A stretch of 9,125 nt of DNA from an uncultured Clostridia bacterium (GCA_948857205.1 CAQPRV010000140.1:1-9125), one strand, 5' to 3'. Positions 1-6,582 are shown, numbered from the stretch's first letter. The notes: generated from the sequence alone by a model not told the origin. Translations and numbers: made by a program.

Positions 1-323
1 TAATAAATTTTTTAAATGGAGCAATTGAAAACGTTGAAAAAGATAAATTATTAGAAAAAATAAATAAGAAGGTAGGTGATGAAAATATGAGTACATTAAT
101 GGAAAGGCTTATAGAAGAAGACAAAAGAGTATGGAAAGAAGGAATATCAAAAGGAATAACAAAGGGAATAACAAAAGGAATAACAAAAGGAATTAAAGAG
201 GGTAAAAGTAGTGTAGCAAAAAAAATGTTACAAAAGAATTTTGAAGAAGAAATTATACTTGAAGTAGTAGAAATAACAAAAGAAGAATTAGAAGAAATAA
301 AGAAAGATATAAATAAAGTATAA
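1..323 (+). CDS. Rpn / PD-(D/E)XK nuclease family transposase-like protein, C-terminal part (5' end outside window)
   Basis: The frame is open from the first complete codon at position 3 through to TAA at 321-323, so the gene begins upstream. An internal ATG at 87 gives only 78 residues and has no good ribosome binding site, so it is probably not the true start. The visible part is a charged helical tail. It contains a run of G-I-x-K tetrapeptides (141-188) followed by GIKEGK, then an acidic and lysine-rich end. Tails of G-x-x-x-G repeats are typical of the C-terminus of Rpn (recombination-promoting nuclease, PDDEXK_2) proteins, which are often annotated as transposases. The catalytic domain lies outside the window, so the assignment rests on the tail alone. 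A strong terminator follows 13 bases after the stop. Another coiled-coil-tailed protein is possible. Confidence 0.6.
   Translation, partial: INFLNGAIENVEKDKLLEKINKKVGDENMSTLMERLIEEDKRVWKEGISKGITKGITKGITKGIKEGKSSVAKKMLQKNFEEEIILEVVEITKEELEEIKKDINKV
141..188 (+). repeat. 12-base in-frame tandem repeat, four units (G-I-S/T-K)
   Basis: Four consecutive 12-base units start at 141, 153, 165 and 177. The last two are identical (GGAATAACAAAA); the first two each differ by one or two bases. A degenerate fifth unit, GGAATTAAAGAG, follows at 189-200. Each unit encodes one G-I-x-K tetrapeptide, so gain or loss of a unit keeps the frame and only changes the tail length. Confidence 0.85.
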
Positions 324-336
324 TTAAAAGATAAAG

Positions 337-370
337 CAGATAATTAATAAAACAATTATCTGTTTTTTTA
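337..370 (+). terminator. Rho-independent terminator after the Rpn-like gene
   Basis: A perfect 9-base stem (CAGATAATT at 337-345, AATTATCTG at 354-362) with an 8-base loop is followed directly by seven T residues (363-369). It closes the transcript of the partial gene. The T-run also overlaps the first arm of the structured repeat that begins at 369. Confidence 0.9.
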
Positions 371-504
371 TACAATAGGAAAGTTATACTTTTCTATTGT
401 ATAAAAGTTACAATCGCTAGCCCTTTGAGATTTTCTCCTTACAGTCGAAAACTCAAATCGGGCGAGAACAAATTAAATAAAATCTTTGATTTTCTTATTT
501 GTTC
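369..504 (+). repeat. Structured dispersed repeat, copy 1 (three hairpins)
   Basis: The core at 369-474 matches 8760-8866 at roughly 90% identity over about 106 bases. It folds into consecutive hairpins. Hairpin 1 pairs 369-383 with 389-403 around loop TTATA, has one G-T wobble, and can extend by three A/T pairs into the preceding T-run. Hairpin 2 has arms GCCC+TTTGAG near 419-429 and CTCAAA..GGGC near 452-463. Hairpin 3 pairs GAACAAAT (466-473) with ATTTGTTC (497-504), just beyond the conserved core. No protein is encoded. Both copies sit directly after a terminator T-run. It could be a MITE-like element, a REP/BIME-like intergenic repeat or a small structured RNA; I do not recognise the family. 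Confidence 0.75.
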
Positions 505-566
505 TATAAACAATTTTTGCTTATTTAACATAAAATATATTAGGATAAATTTATAGGAGGGAAGCA

Positions 567-1334
567 ATGGAAAAAATATTAGAAGTTAAAAATATAAGCA
601 AGAAATATCAGAATAAGGAAAGTGAAATTTTAGCTATAAATAATGTGAACTTCAGAATAAATAAAGGAGAGTTTGTAAGTATAATAGGACCTAGTGGTTG
701 TGGAAAATCAACACTTCTTTCTATAATTGCAGGATTAGAAGAAAAAACAACAGGAGAAATATACATAGAAGGAAAAAGAGTTGATGGAATATCATCTGAA
801 ATAGGATATATGCTTCAGAGAGATTGCTTACTTGAATGGAGAAATATTTTTAGTAATACAACCTTTGGATTAGAAGTTAAAGGAATAAAAGATGAAAGTA
901 GTCTAAAACATGTAGAAGATTTACTAAAAAAATATAACTTGTATGATTTTAAGAATAAATATCCTTCAGAGTTATCAGGAGGAATGAGACAAAGAGTTGC
1001 CTTAATTAGAACTTTAGCAATTAAACCTAAGATACTATTATTAGATGAAGCATTTTCTGCTTTAGATTATCAAACAAGAATTATGGTTACAAACGATATT
1101 TATAAAATACTAAAAAAAGAAAAGATAACAGCACTTATTGTAACACATGATATTTCAGAAGCTATAAGTATGAGTGATAGAGTTTTAGTTTTAAGTAAAA
1201 GACCAGGTACAATTAAAGATATACACAAGATTGATTTTGAAATTGATAATAGAACACCATTAAATTGCAGAGAAAGCCCTAAATTTAGCAAATATTTTAA
1301 TACTTTATGGAAGGAGCTGAAAATAGATGATTAA
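567..1334 (+). CDS. ABC transporter ATP-binding protein, NitT/TauT (SsuB/TauB-like) family
   Basis: This 255-residue cytoplasmic ATPase powers a small-molecule importer. All nucleotide-binding motifs are intact: Walker A GPSGCGKST (residues 41-49), Q-loop Gln84, signature LSGGMRQR (136-143), Walker B ILLLDE (156-161), D-loop SALD (164-167) and H-loop His194. Length and order match the SsuB/TauB/NrtD group, which serves importers of nitrate, sulfonates, taurine, thiamine precursors and similar anions or heterocycles. The start is well set: AGGAGGG (555-561) lies five bases before the ATG. The 3' end overlaps the permease start by 8 bases, so the two are translationally coupled. The gene has no in-frame CGG codon and is undisturbed, unlike its two partners. 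The substrate cannot be told from this subunit. Confidence 0.93.
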   Translation: MEKILEVKNISKKYQNKESEILAINNVNFRINKGEFVSIIGPSGCGKSTLLSIIAGLEEKTTGEIYIEGKRVDGISSEIGYMLQRDCLLEWRNIFSNTTFGLEVKGIKDESSLKHVEDLLKKYNLYDFKNKYPSELSGGMRQRVALIRTLAIKPKILLLDEAFSALDYQTRIMVTNDIYKILKKEKITALIVTHDISEAISMSDRVLVLSKRPGTIKDIHKIDFEIDNRTPLNCRESPKFSKYFNTLWKELKIDD

Positions 1335-2137
1335 AGGAATGATATCAAAAGAAAGAAAACAATATCTAAGAGATAAAAGAAAAAACAAATATCTAGTATT
1401 ATTAACTCAAATTCTTATATTAGTTTTATTTCTAGGAGTATGGGAATATTTAGCAAATAAAAATATAATAGATAGTTTTATAACAAGTAAGCCTTCAAGA
1501 ATAGTTGCAACTTTAATGAATTTAGGAGCAAATGATTTAACAAAGCATATTTCTGTAACAGTATATGAAACTTTAGTAGGATTTTTACTTGGAGCCTTTT
1601 TGGGAATGATTATTGCAATTATTTTGTGGTGGTCAGACTTTTTAGCAAAAGTGGCAGATCCATATTTAGTAGTTTTAAATAGTTTACCAAAGGTAGCTCT
1701 TCGGACCAGTTATTATTATTTGGGTTGGAGCTGGTACTCCTGCAATTATTGTAATGGCAGTTGCTATTTCGTTAATTGTTACTATTTTAGAAAACCTAAA
1801 TGGATTTTTAAGAACTGATAAAGAATTAATAAAAATGGCAAGAACCTTTAAAGCAACGAAATTTCAAATACTAACGAAAATTGTATTACCAGCTAATATC
1901 TCGACCTTTATAAATTCGTTAAAAGTTAATATCGGACTCTCTCTAGTAGGAATAATATCAGGTGAGTTTTTAGTATCAAAAGCAGGACTTGGATATTTGA
2001 TTGTATATGGTGGGCAAGTATTTAAATTAGATTTGGTAATGGCAAGTGTAATTATACTTGGAATTGTAGCTGGAATTATGTATGGTGCGATTTTATTACT
2101 AGAAAAATTTATCCTAAAATCTAAAAAATTTAAATAG
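1327..2137 (+). CDS. ABC transporter permease, NitT/TauT (SsuC/TauC-like) family, with +1 frameshift at CGGA
   Basis: This is the inner-membrane channel subunit that partners the preceding ATPase. The zero frame runs from ATG 1327 (AAGGAG at 1311-1316) to the codon before 1702. There an extra C puts the rest of the gene in the +1 frame, which continues from GGA 1703-1705 to TAG 2135-2137. Joined as 1327-1701 and 1703-2137, the protein is 269 residues, a normal family length. The N-terminus is a basic stretch plus a first helix, followed by further hydrophobic helices. The BPD-permease EAA-type loop (E-x3-MARTFKATKFQIL-x4-LP, near 1824-1893) docks onto the ATPase and lies after the shift, so function needs the +1 frame. 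Glycine 126 at the CGGA falls in LPKVALGP, a position often Gly in relatives. Without frameshifting the product is a 163-residue fragment with a nonsense tail. A true pseudogene is the alternative. Confidence 0.85.
1702..1705 (+). other. +1 recoding site 1: in-frame CGG followed by A (CGGA read as Gly)
   Basis: The zero-frame codons are GCT CTT CGG ACC. Removing C1702 gives GCT CTT GGA CCA and the family-typical ALGP. The reading frame before this point and the one after it are both clearly coding. No stop codon or homopolymer is at the site. AAAGG lies 8 bases upstream. Confidence 0.75.
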
Positions 2138-2148
2138 GAGGTACAAAG

Positions 2149-3163
2149 TTGAAAAGCAAATTTAGATTAGTAGTTTTGGTTATCATAGTTTTAGCAGTAA
2201 TAATAGTAGGAGTAATTACTTCAAATAGAAGAAAATCTTCAAATCTAGAAGAAATAAAGTTAGTTAAGGTAAATGAGGTAACACGTTCTGTATTTTATGC
2301 TCCACAATATGTTGCAATAAATAAAGGATTTTTTAAAGAAAGTGGCTTAGAAATAGAATTAACAACAGGACAACGGAGCAGATGCCGTAATGACAGCAGT
2401 ATTAGCAAATCAATGTGAAATAGGATTTGCTGGACCAGAGGCATCAATATATGTGTATAATGAAGGAAAAGAAGACTTTTGTCAAGTATTTGCACAAATG
2501 ACAAAAAAAGATGGATCATTTTTAGTTTCAAGAAACAATAATGGAAATTTCAACTGGAAAGATTTAAAAGGAAAAACAGTAATACCTGGAAGAAAAGGAG
2601 GAGTTCCATATATGACCTTAGAATATGTATTAAAGAAAAATGGAATAAATCCACAAACTGATTTAATATTAGATGATAGCATCAAATTTGATTTAATGGC
2701 AGGAGCCTTTGCAAGTGGAGACGCAGATTATGTAACTTTATTTGAACCAACAGCATCACTAACAGAACAAGAAAAAAAGGGATATGTAGTTGCATCAGTA
2801 GGCGAAGAGGCAGGAGAAATACCATATACTGCATACTTTGCAAAGAAAAGTTATATAGAAAAAAATGAAGATACAATTCAAGGATTTACAAATGCAGTAT
2901 ACAAAGGTCAACAATGGGTAAAAGACCATACAAGTAAAGAAATAGCAGAAGCAATACAGAGCTTCTTTCCTGGAACAGATTTAGCCTTATTAGAAACCTC
3001 AATACAAAGTTATAAAGATATAGAAGCATGGAATGATACACCAGTACTTAAAGAAGAAGCTTTTAATAGACTACAAGAAGTTATGACTATGGCAGGAGAA
3101 TTAAAAACTCAAGCACCATATGATAAAATTGTAAATAATACTTATGCAAATAAGGTAAAATAA
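2149..3163 (+). CDS. ABC transporter substrate-binding protein, NMT1/THI5-like (SsuA/ThiY type), with +1 frameshift at CGGA
   Basis: This extracytoplasmic receptor captures the substrate for the importer. It starts at TTG 2149, supported by a near-perfect AGGAGGT (2136-2142) that overlaps the permease stop. An N-terminal hydrophobic helix (about residues 6-25) has no lipobox cysteine, so the protein is probably held by an uncleaved anchor or an atypical signal. The zero frame ends in a TGA at 2416-2418, but coding resumes in +1 from GGA 2375-2377. Joined as 2149-2373 and 2375-3163, it has 337 residues. Family features include FYAPQYVAINKGFFKESGL, then TGQGADAVMTAVL with glycine 76 from the CGGA, then EIGFAGPEAS and GDADYVTLFEPTAS. 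The GQGAD stretch is typical of the fold, which supports glycine at the shift. The substrate is unknown; nitrate, sulfonate and pyrimidine-precursor binders look alike at this level. Confidence 0.85.
2374..2377 (+). other. +1 recoding site 2: in-frame CGG followed by A (CGGA read as Gly)
   Basis: The zero-frame codons are GGA CAA CGG AGC AGA. Removing C2374 gives GGA CAA GGA GCA GAT (GQGAD), a well-known stretch of NMT1-like binding proteins. Without a shift, translation stops at 2416-2418 after about 89 residues. AGG ends 4 bases before the extra C. Confidence 0.75.
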
Positions 3164-3247
3164 TAGTAAAAATAAAGAATTAATAGTTCATAAGTTTAAA
3201 GAACAACAAATTTTCATGTAAAATTTTATTAATAAGACAAAAATATA

Positions 3248-3276
3248 TTGACAAGTGGAATGCATAATGTTATATT
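3248..3276 (+). promoter_or_regulatory. SigA-type promoter of the Xre regulator
   Basis: A perfect -35 TTGACA (3248-3253), a 17-base spacer and -10 TATATT (3271-3276) preceded by TGT (extended -10). Transcription would begin near 3283, just before the Shine-Dalgarno AAGGAG (3285-3290). This supports the ATG at 3300 as the start. Confidence 0.85.
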
Positions 3277-3299
3277 TACTTATGAAGGAGAGTGATCGA

Positions 3300-3668
3300 A
3301 TGAAAAACGATATAGATTATTCACTAATAGGAGAAAGAATTAGAGAGGCAAGAAAGAAAAAAGGGTGGTCGCAAGAAAAGTTATCGGAAGAAATTGATAT
3401 AGCAACAGCATTTTTAAGTAGAGTAGAAAGGGGTCATTCTCAAATTAATTTAAAAAGATTAGCACAAATTGCAAATGCTTTAGATGTTCCAATGGAAACT
3501 CTAATAACAGGGGTTACAACTTCATCAGATAAATACTTAGATAAAGAATTGTATAAAGTTCTTATAAACTGTACACCTGATAAGCAAAAATTGATTTATA
3601 ATATAGCAAAAGCAGTTTCAGAATCAAAATCTGCAAACTTAGATTTAAAAATAGACACTAAAATTTAA
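3300..3668 (+). CDS. Xre/HTH_3 family transcriptional regulator (small, 122 residues)
   Basis: This is a DNA-binding regulator of the Cro/C1 type. The helix-turn-helix domain covers about residues 9-68; SQEKLSEEIDIATAFLSRVE (24-43) is the HTH core, with SRVERG continuing the recognition helix. The C-terminal third (about 75-122) is short, charged and helical, with no recognisable ligand domain. An ATG at 3255 is in frame, but it lies between the -35 and -10 elements, so it cannot be on the transcript made from that promoter. ATG 3300 has AAGGAG at 3285-3290 and is preferred. The gene is a single transcription unit with its own promoter and a terminator that overlaps its stop. It might regulate the upstream ABC operon, itself or gltX, but no repeated operator is visible to decide this. 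Confidence 0.9.
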   Translation: MKNDIDYSLIGERIREARKKKGWSQEKLSEEIDIATAFLSRVERGHSQINLKRLAQIANALDVPMETLITGVTTSSDKYLDKELYKVLINCTPDKQKLIYNIAKAVSESKSANLDLKIDTKI

Positions 3669-3684
3669 TAGTGTCTATTTTTAG
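3646..3684 (+). terminator. Terminator of the Xre gene, overlapping its last codons
   Basis: A perfect 15-base stem pairs TAAAAATAGACACTA (3646-3660) with TAGTGTCTATTTTTA (3669-3683). The stop codon TAA (3666-3668) lies in the 8-base loop. The terminal U-run is short (five T). The gltX promoter begins within about 10 bases. Confidence 0.8.
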
Positions 3685-3692
3685 ATTATATA

Positions 3693-3721
3693 TTGTGAAT
3701 TACTAGAAATTATAGTATAAT
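3693..3721 (+). promoter_or_regulatory. SigA-type promoter of gltX
   Basis: TTGTGA (3693-3698), a 17-base spacer and a perfect TATAAT (3716-3721). The 5' leader to the start codon is about 55 bases and shows no T-box-like specifier structure. Confidence 0.8.
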
Positions 3722-3783
3722 GCAAATATTAAAATTATGAAAAGAAAATTAATAAAAATATAAAAGATAGGAGAGAGAAAAGA

Positions 3784-5421
3784 ATGGATTACAAAGATTT
3801 AGCTGAATTAATATTTCCAGAAGTAAAAGATATAAAATATTATGAAGAAAAATATCCAAAAAGAGAATTAAAAGAAGGAGCAGTTGTAACAAGATATGCT
3901 CCAAGTCCAACAGGAGTTATGCATATTGGTGGATTATATCAAGCCTTAATAGCAAAAAAAATATCAGAGCAAACAGGTGGAGTATTTTTCATAAGGATAG
4001 AAGATACAGATCAAAAAAGAGAAATTGAAAATGGAACAAGCGAAATAATAAACTCATTAAATAATTTTAAACTTGAAGCAGATGAAGGCATGATATCAGA
4101 AACAGAAAGCAAAGGAAAATATGGACCATATAAGCAATCTGAAAGAAAAGAAATATATCAAGCTTATGCAAAATATTTAATATCACAAGGAAAAGCATAT
4201 CCATGTTTTTGTACATCAGAAGAAGTTGAACAAATAAGAGCTAAACAAGAAGAAGCAAAAATTAGACCTGGATATTATGGAGTATGGGCAAAATGTAGAA
4301 ACAATACAGTTGAAGAAATGGCAGAAAAAATCAAAAAAGGAGAAAAATATATAATACGTTTTAAATCACCTGGAAGAGAAGATAAAAAAATAAAGCATAA
4401 AGATATAATAAAAGGAAATGTAGAATTTCCAGAGAATGACCAAGATATTGTAATTATAAAAGCAGATGGATTACCAACTTATCATTTTGCACATGCAATA
4501 GATGACCATTTAATGGGAACAACACATGTAATTAGAGGAGATGAATGGTTGTCATCTATACCTTTACATTTACAATTATTTTATGAATTAGGTTTCAAAG
4601 CACCAAAATATGCTCATATAGCACCAATAATGAAAAATGACGAAGGAAATAAAAGAAAACTAAGTAAAAGAAAAGATCCAGAAGCAGCTGTAAATTATTA
4701 TGAAAAGGAAGGAATACCAGCAGAAGCGGTTAAAGAATATCTATTAAATATAGCAAATTCAACCTTTGAAAATTGGAGAAGAGCAAATAAAGACAAAAAT
4801 ATATCAGAATTTGAACTTCAATTAAACAAAATGGCAGTAAGTGGTGCATTATTTGATATGACCAAATTATTAGATGTATCAAAAACAGTAATATCAAAAT
4901 TAAATGCTGAAGAAGTGTATAACAAAGCCTTAGAATGGGCAAAAAAATATGACAAAGAACTAGAAGAAATGATACAAGATAAAGACTATTCGTTAAAAAT
5001 ATTTAGCATAGAAAGAGGAAATGAAAAGTCAAGAAAAGATATCTCAAAGTGGTCAGAGGTAAAACAAGCTATAATTTATATGTATGACAGTAAATTCAAA
5101 AAAGAAACTATCAACTATGATAATCAAAAAATAGAGCAAAAAGAAGAAATAGAAAAAATAATAAAATTGTATATAGAAAAATATTATGAAGAAACAGATG
5201 AAAAGCAAGAATGGTTTGAAAAAATAAAAGAATTAGCTGGAGAATTAGGCTATGCAAAAGAAGTAAAAGAATATAAAGCAAATCCAGAAAAGTATAAAGG
5301 GCATGTAGGTGATGTAAGTACAGTAATAAGAGTTGCTCTAACAGGAAGAACAAATACGCCAGATATGTATGAAATAATGAAAGTATTAGGAAAGAAATCA
5401 ATTGAAGCAAGATTAAGCTAG
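3784..5421 (+). CDS. gltX: Glutamate--tRNA ligase (class I)
   Basis: This cytoplasmic enzyme charges tRNA-Glu with glutamate using ATP. In many Firmicutes the same enzyme also charges tRNA-Gln for later amidation. The 545-residue frame has the class I signatures: RYAPSPTGVMHIGG with the HIGH-type motif HIGG at residues 47-50, FIRIEDTDQKRE, and the KMSKS-type loop KLSKR at 292-296. A possible zinc knuckle has Cys141, Cys143 and Cys171. The C-terminal part is the helical anticodon-binding region, ending in a GDVSTVIRVALTGR stretch typical of the family. The start has AGGAGAG (3769-3775) eight bases upstream. The frame is intact from end to end with no CGG codon, so it is a useful control for the frameshifted genes. 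AGG at 3994-3996 falls on the conserved Arg of RIEDTD, which shows that AGG is still arginine here. Confidence 0.95.
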   Translation: MDYKDLAELIFPEVKDIKYYEEKYPKRELKEGAVVTRYAPSPTGVMHIGGLYQALIAKKISEQTGGVFFIRIEDTDQKREIENGTSEIINSLNNFKLEADEGMISETESKGKYGPYKQSERKEIYQAYAKYLISQGKAYPCFCTSEEVEQIRAKQEEAKIRPGYYGVWAKCRNNTVEEMAEKIKKGEKYIIRFKSPGREDKKIKHKDIIKGNVEFPENDQDIVIIKADGLPTYHFAHAIDDHLMGTTHVIRGDEWLSSIPLHLQLFYELGFKAPKYAHIAPIMKNDEGNKRKLSKRKDPEAAVNYYEKEGIPAEAVKEYLLNIANSTFENWRRANKDKNISEFELQLNKMAVSGALFDMTKLLDVSKTVISKLNAEEVYNKALEWAKKYDKELEEMIQDKDYSLKIFSIERGNEKSRKDISKWSEVKQAIIYMYDSKFKKETINYDNQKIEQKEEIEKIIKLYIEKYYEETDEKQEWFEKIKELAGELGYAKEVKEYKANPEKYKGHVGDVSTVIRVALTGRTNTPDMYEIMKVLGKKSIEARLS

Positions 5422-5485
5422 TAGGAAGATAATTTTAGAGATAACTAGAATTTGTAGCATTTTCTAGTGCATACAAAAGCTTACT

Positions 5486-5491
5486 TATAAT
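5486..5491 (+). promoter_or_regulatory. Possible -10 box for the DUF951 gene
   Basis: A TATAAT hexamer lies 65 bases before the DUF951 start. No convincing -35 stands 16-18 bases upstream, so the assignment is tentative. A weak 7-base hairpin (5444-5450 with 5462-5468) lies just before it and may be the remains of a gltX terminator. Confidence 0.3.
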
Positions 5492-5556
5492 TTTTTCTTA
5501 GTTATTCTTAAATAAAGAGAAAATGGAAAGACTTCAATTGTTTTAAAGGAGTTTTT

Positions 5557-5745
5557 ATGGAATATAATTTAGGAGATATTGTTAGAACTAAAAAGCAACA
5601 TCCTTGTGGAAGTAAATTATGGAAGATTACTAGAGTTGGTGTTGATTTTAAACTAGAATGCCAAGGTTGTGGACATGTTGTTATTTTACAAAGAGAGAAA
5701 GCTTTGAAGGCTATTACTAAAATTGAAAAGAAACATGGAGAGTAG
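5557..5745 (+). CDS. DUF951 domain-containing protein (62 residues)
   Basis: This is a small conserved Firmicutes protein of unknown function. It matches the DUF951 pattern over its full length: GDIVRTKKQHPCGSKLWKI at the start, then a CxxCGH element. Cys17, Cys35, Cys38 and His40 could bind a metal, as is suggested for this family's zinc-ribbon-like fold; that role is inference. The family often lies beside mechanosensitive channel or DNA-segregation genes, but neither is seen here. Start: AAGGAG (5546-5551) five bases before the ATG. No terminator with a T-run follows. Confidence 0.9.
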   Translation: MEYNLGDIVRTKKQHPCGSKLWKITRVGVDFKLECQGCGHVVILQREKALKAITKIEKKHGE

Positions 5746-5802
5746 CATTTTCATAGCTTAAAAAATAAATTTTATACTAATAATCTTAAACTGTATTTTT
5801 TA

Positions 5803-5870
5803 ACATATATAGTGTTATACAAGCTACTTGGCTACTTGAAAATTTTGTAGAAAAATGTCACTATATATGT
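5803..5870 (+). other. Structured intergenic element with 12-base perfect outer arms
   Basis: ACATATATAGTG (5803-5814) pairs perfectly with CACTATATATGT (5859-5870). Inside are a small CAAG-CTA-CTTG hairpin and a short CTACTTG direct repeat (5824-5830 and 5833-5839). There is no T-run after it, so it is not a classic terminator for the DUF951 gene. It could be a small RNA, a leader element of the next gene or a short palindromic insertion. I do not recognise a known riboswitch. Confidence 0.5.
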
Positions 5871-5887
5871 AGGATTTCATATAATAT

Positions 5888-5915
5888 AGTATAGTATCAA
5901 TCAGGATACTATACT
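5888..5915 (+). promoter_or_regulatory. Perfect 11-base dyad directly before the ribosome binding site of the Cys-rich protein gene
   Basis: AGTATAGTATC (5888-5898) and GATACTATACT (5905-5915) form a perfect inverted repeat with a 6-base loop. The right arm abuts GGAGG (5916-5920). A TATAAT at 5880-5885 would start transcription inside the left arm. The dyad could therefore act as a DNA operator, or as an RNA hairpin at the very 5' end of the mRNA. Either would control the small membrane protein. Confidence 0.6.
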
Positions 5916-5928
5916 GGAGGTGACTTGT

Positions 5929-6204
5929 ATGGAGCCACAAGAACAAATATATTGCTATGAAAATAAAAAATGCGATAAGAAATGTGATAAAAAATGTTGT
6001 AAAAAGAGAAACTGCTTAGGTATAGTTACTAGTATTTTATTAGTTTCTTTTGTATTTGTAATTGGTTTAATTATTGGTGCAGCACTTAGTTTAGTTATAT
6101 TACTTTCATTACCAGCTGTAATTGTCTTAGCAGTTATATTAGGCTTATTATTAATTCTATCTATTATATTAATGCTTTGTAAAAAAGAAAAAAAATGTTG
6201 CTAA
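5929..6204 (+). CDS. Small cysteine-rich membrane protein of unknown function (91 residues)
   Basis: I do not recognise this family. The soluble N-terminus is short, basic and rich in cysteine (Cys9, 15, 19, 23, 24, 29) within KKCDKKCDKKCCKK. Two long hydrophobic segments follow (about residues 31-53 and 55-83), and the C-terminal tail LCKKEKKCC carries three more cysteines. Both tails are strongly positive, so by the positive-inside rule both ends probably face the cytoplasm as a helical hairpin. The cysteines suggest metal binding or disulfide/thiol chemistry, but this is inference. ATG 5929 is preferred because GGAGG (5916-5920) lies eight bases before it. An in-frame GTG at 5920 overlaps that Shine-Dalgarno sequence and is unlikely. 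The gene is monocistronic, with a dyad leader and a strong terminator. Confidence 0.8.
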   Translation: MEPQEQIYCYENKKCDKKCDKKCCKKRNCLGIVTSILLVSFVFVIGLIIGAALSLVILLSLPAVIVLAVILGLLLILSIILMLCKKEKKCC

Positions 6205-6217
6205 ATATATAAATTAA

Positions 6218-6248
6218 AATAATGAGACTTTTGTCTCATTATTTTTTT
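6218..6248 (+). terminator. Strong terminator after the Cys-rich protein gene
   Basis: An 11-base perfect stem pairs AATAATGAGAC (6218-6228) with GTCTCATTATT (6233-6243), with loop TTTT and a T-run to 6248. It sits 14 bases after the stop. Confidence 0.93.
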
Positions 6249-6263
6249 ATGGCTCAAATTAGA

Positions 6264-6518
6264 CCTTACAAGAGAGAGCATTTAAGCAATTCTTGCTAGG
6301 GTATGGGATATATAAATATTTCTTCAAATTCTCGACTTCCCTACAAATATTAAAAAATTCTAAAATTATTTTATGGCACCCTTCCAAGGCATGCTTGAAC
6401 TCTTTCCATAAAATAATTTAAGAATTTCTAAAGATTTTTCAGTTGCATTCGAATTTTCATCAATATTTATATATCCCATACCCTAGCAAGAATTGCTTAA
6501 ATGCTCTCTCTTGTAAGG
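6264..6518. repeat. 255-base giant palindrome (long inverted repeat, MITE-like or long hairpin RNA)
   Basis: Arms 6264-6320 and 6462-6518 are exact reverse complements over 57 bases. An inner pair (6355-6376 and 6406-6427) matches over 22 bases with one mismatch. The loop is centred on GCATGC at 6389-6394, so the whole element is one imperfect palindrome around 6391. The stretches between the arm pairs (6321-6354 and 6428-6461) are only partly complementary. No frame codes for a protein. I see no clear target-site duplication. It fills most of the 423-base gap between a terminator and the flippase promoter. A non-autonomous mobile element or a structured RNA would both fit. Confidence 0.85.
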
Positions 6519-6553
6519 ACAAATCGAAACTAGCAAAAAATAAAATAAAAGTA

Positions 6554-6582
6554 TTGAATAATTTAGTAATTAAATCTATAAT
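6554..6582 (+). promoter_or_regulatory. SigA-type promoter of the flippase gene
   Basis: TTGAAT (6554-6559), a 17-base spacer and a perfect TATAAT (6577-6582), about 45 bases before the start codon. Confidence 0.82.

Noticed and set aside
421..470. TPP riboswitch before the ABC operon (CCCTTTGAG resembles part of its core)
   Set aside because: The other conserved TPP elements are absent, and the same sequence occurs after HU as part of a dispersed repeat.
1754..2137. Separate gene starting at ATG 1754 (and likewise at 2390, 7529 and 7971)
   Set aside because: These ATGs have no ribosome binding site, and homology-like coding begins before them, directly at the CGGA sites. They are internal methionines of frameshifted genes.
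1327..3163. Permease and binding-protein genes as decayed pseudogenes
   Set aside because: Each has exactly one lesion, of identical form (C before GGA), with clean family-like coding on both sides. The flippase shows the same lesion twice. Random decay would give varied lesions and stops.
3208..3226. Terminator of the ABC operon
   Set aside because: The AAATTTT/AAAATTT hairpin is only 7 A/T pairs and lacks a T-run. I see no convincing terminator between 3164 and 3247.
3255..3299. Upstream ATG start for the Xre gene
   Set aside because: It lies between the -35 and -10 boxes of a strong promoter, so it is not on that transcript. ATG 3300 has the correctly placed AAGGAG.
5438..5510. Attenuator-like alternative stems after gltX
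   Set aside because: The competing stems (ACTAGAA/TTCTAGT and ATAACTA/TAGTTAT) are short, imperfect and AT-rich, so they are too weak to call.
5920..5928. GTG start for the Cys-rich protein
   Set aside because: The GTG overlaps the GGAGG ribosome binding site; ATG 5929 is eight bases downstream of it.
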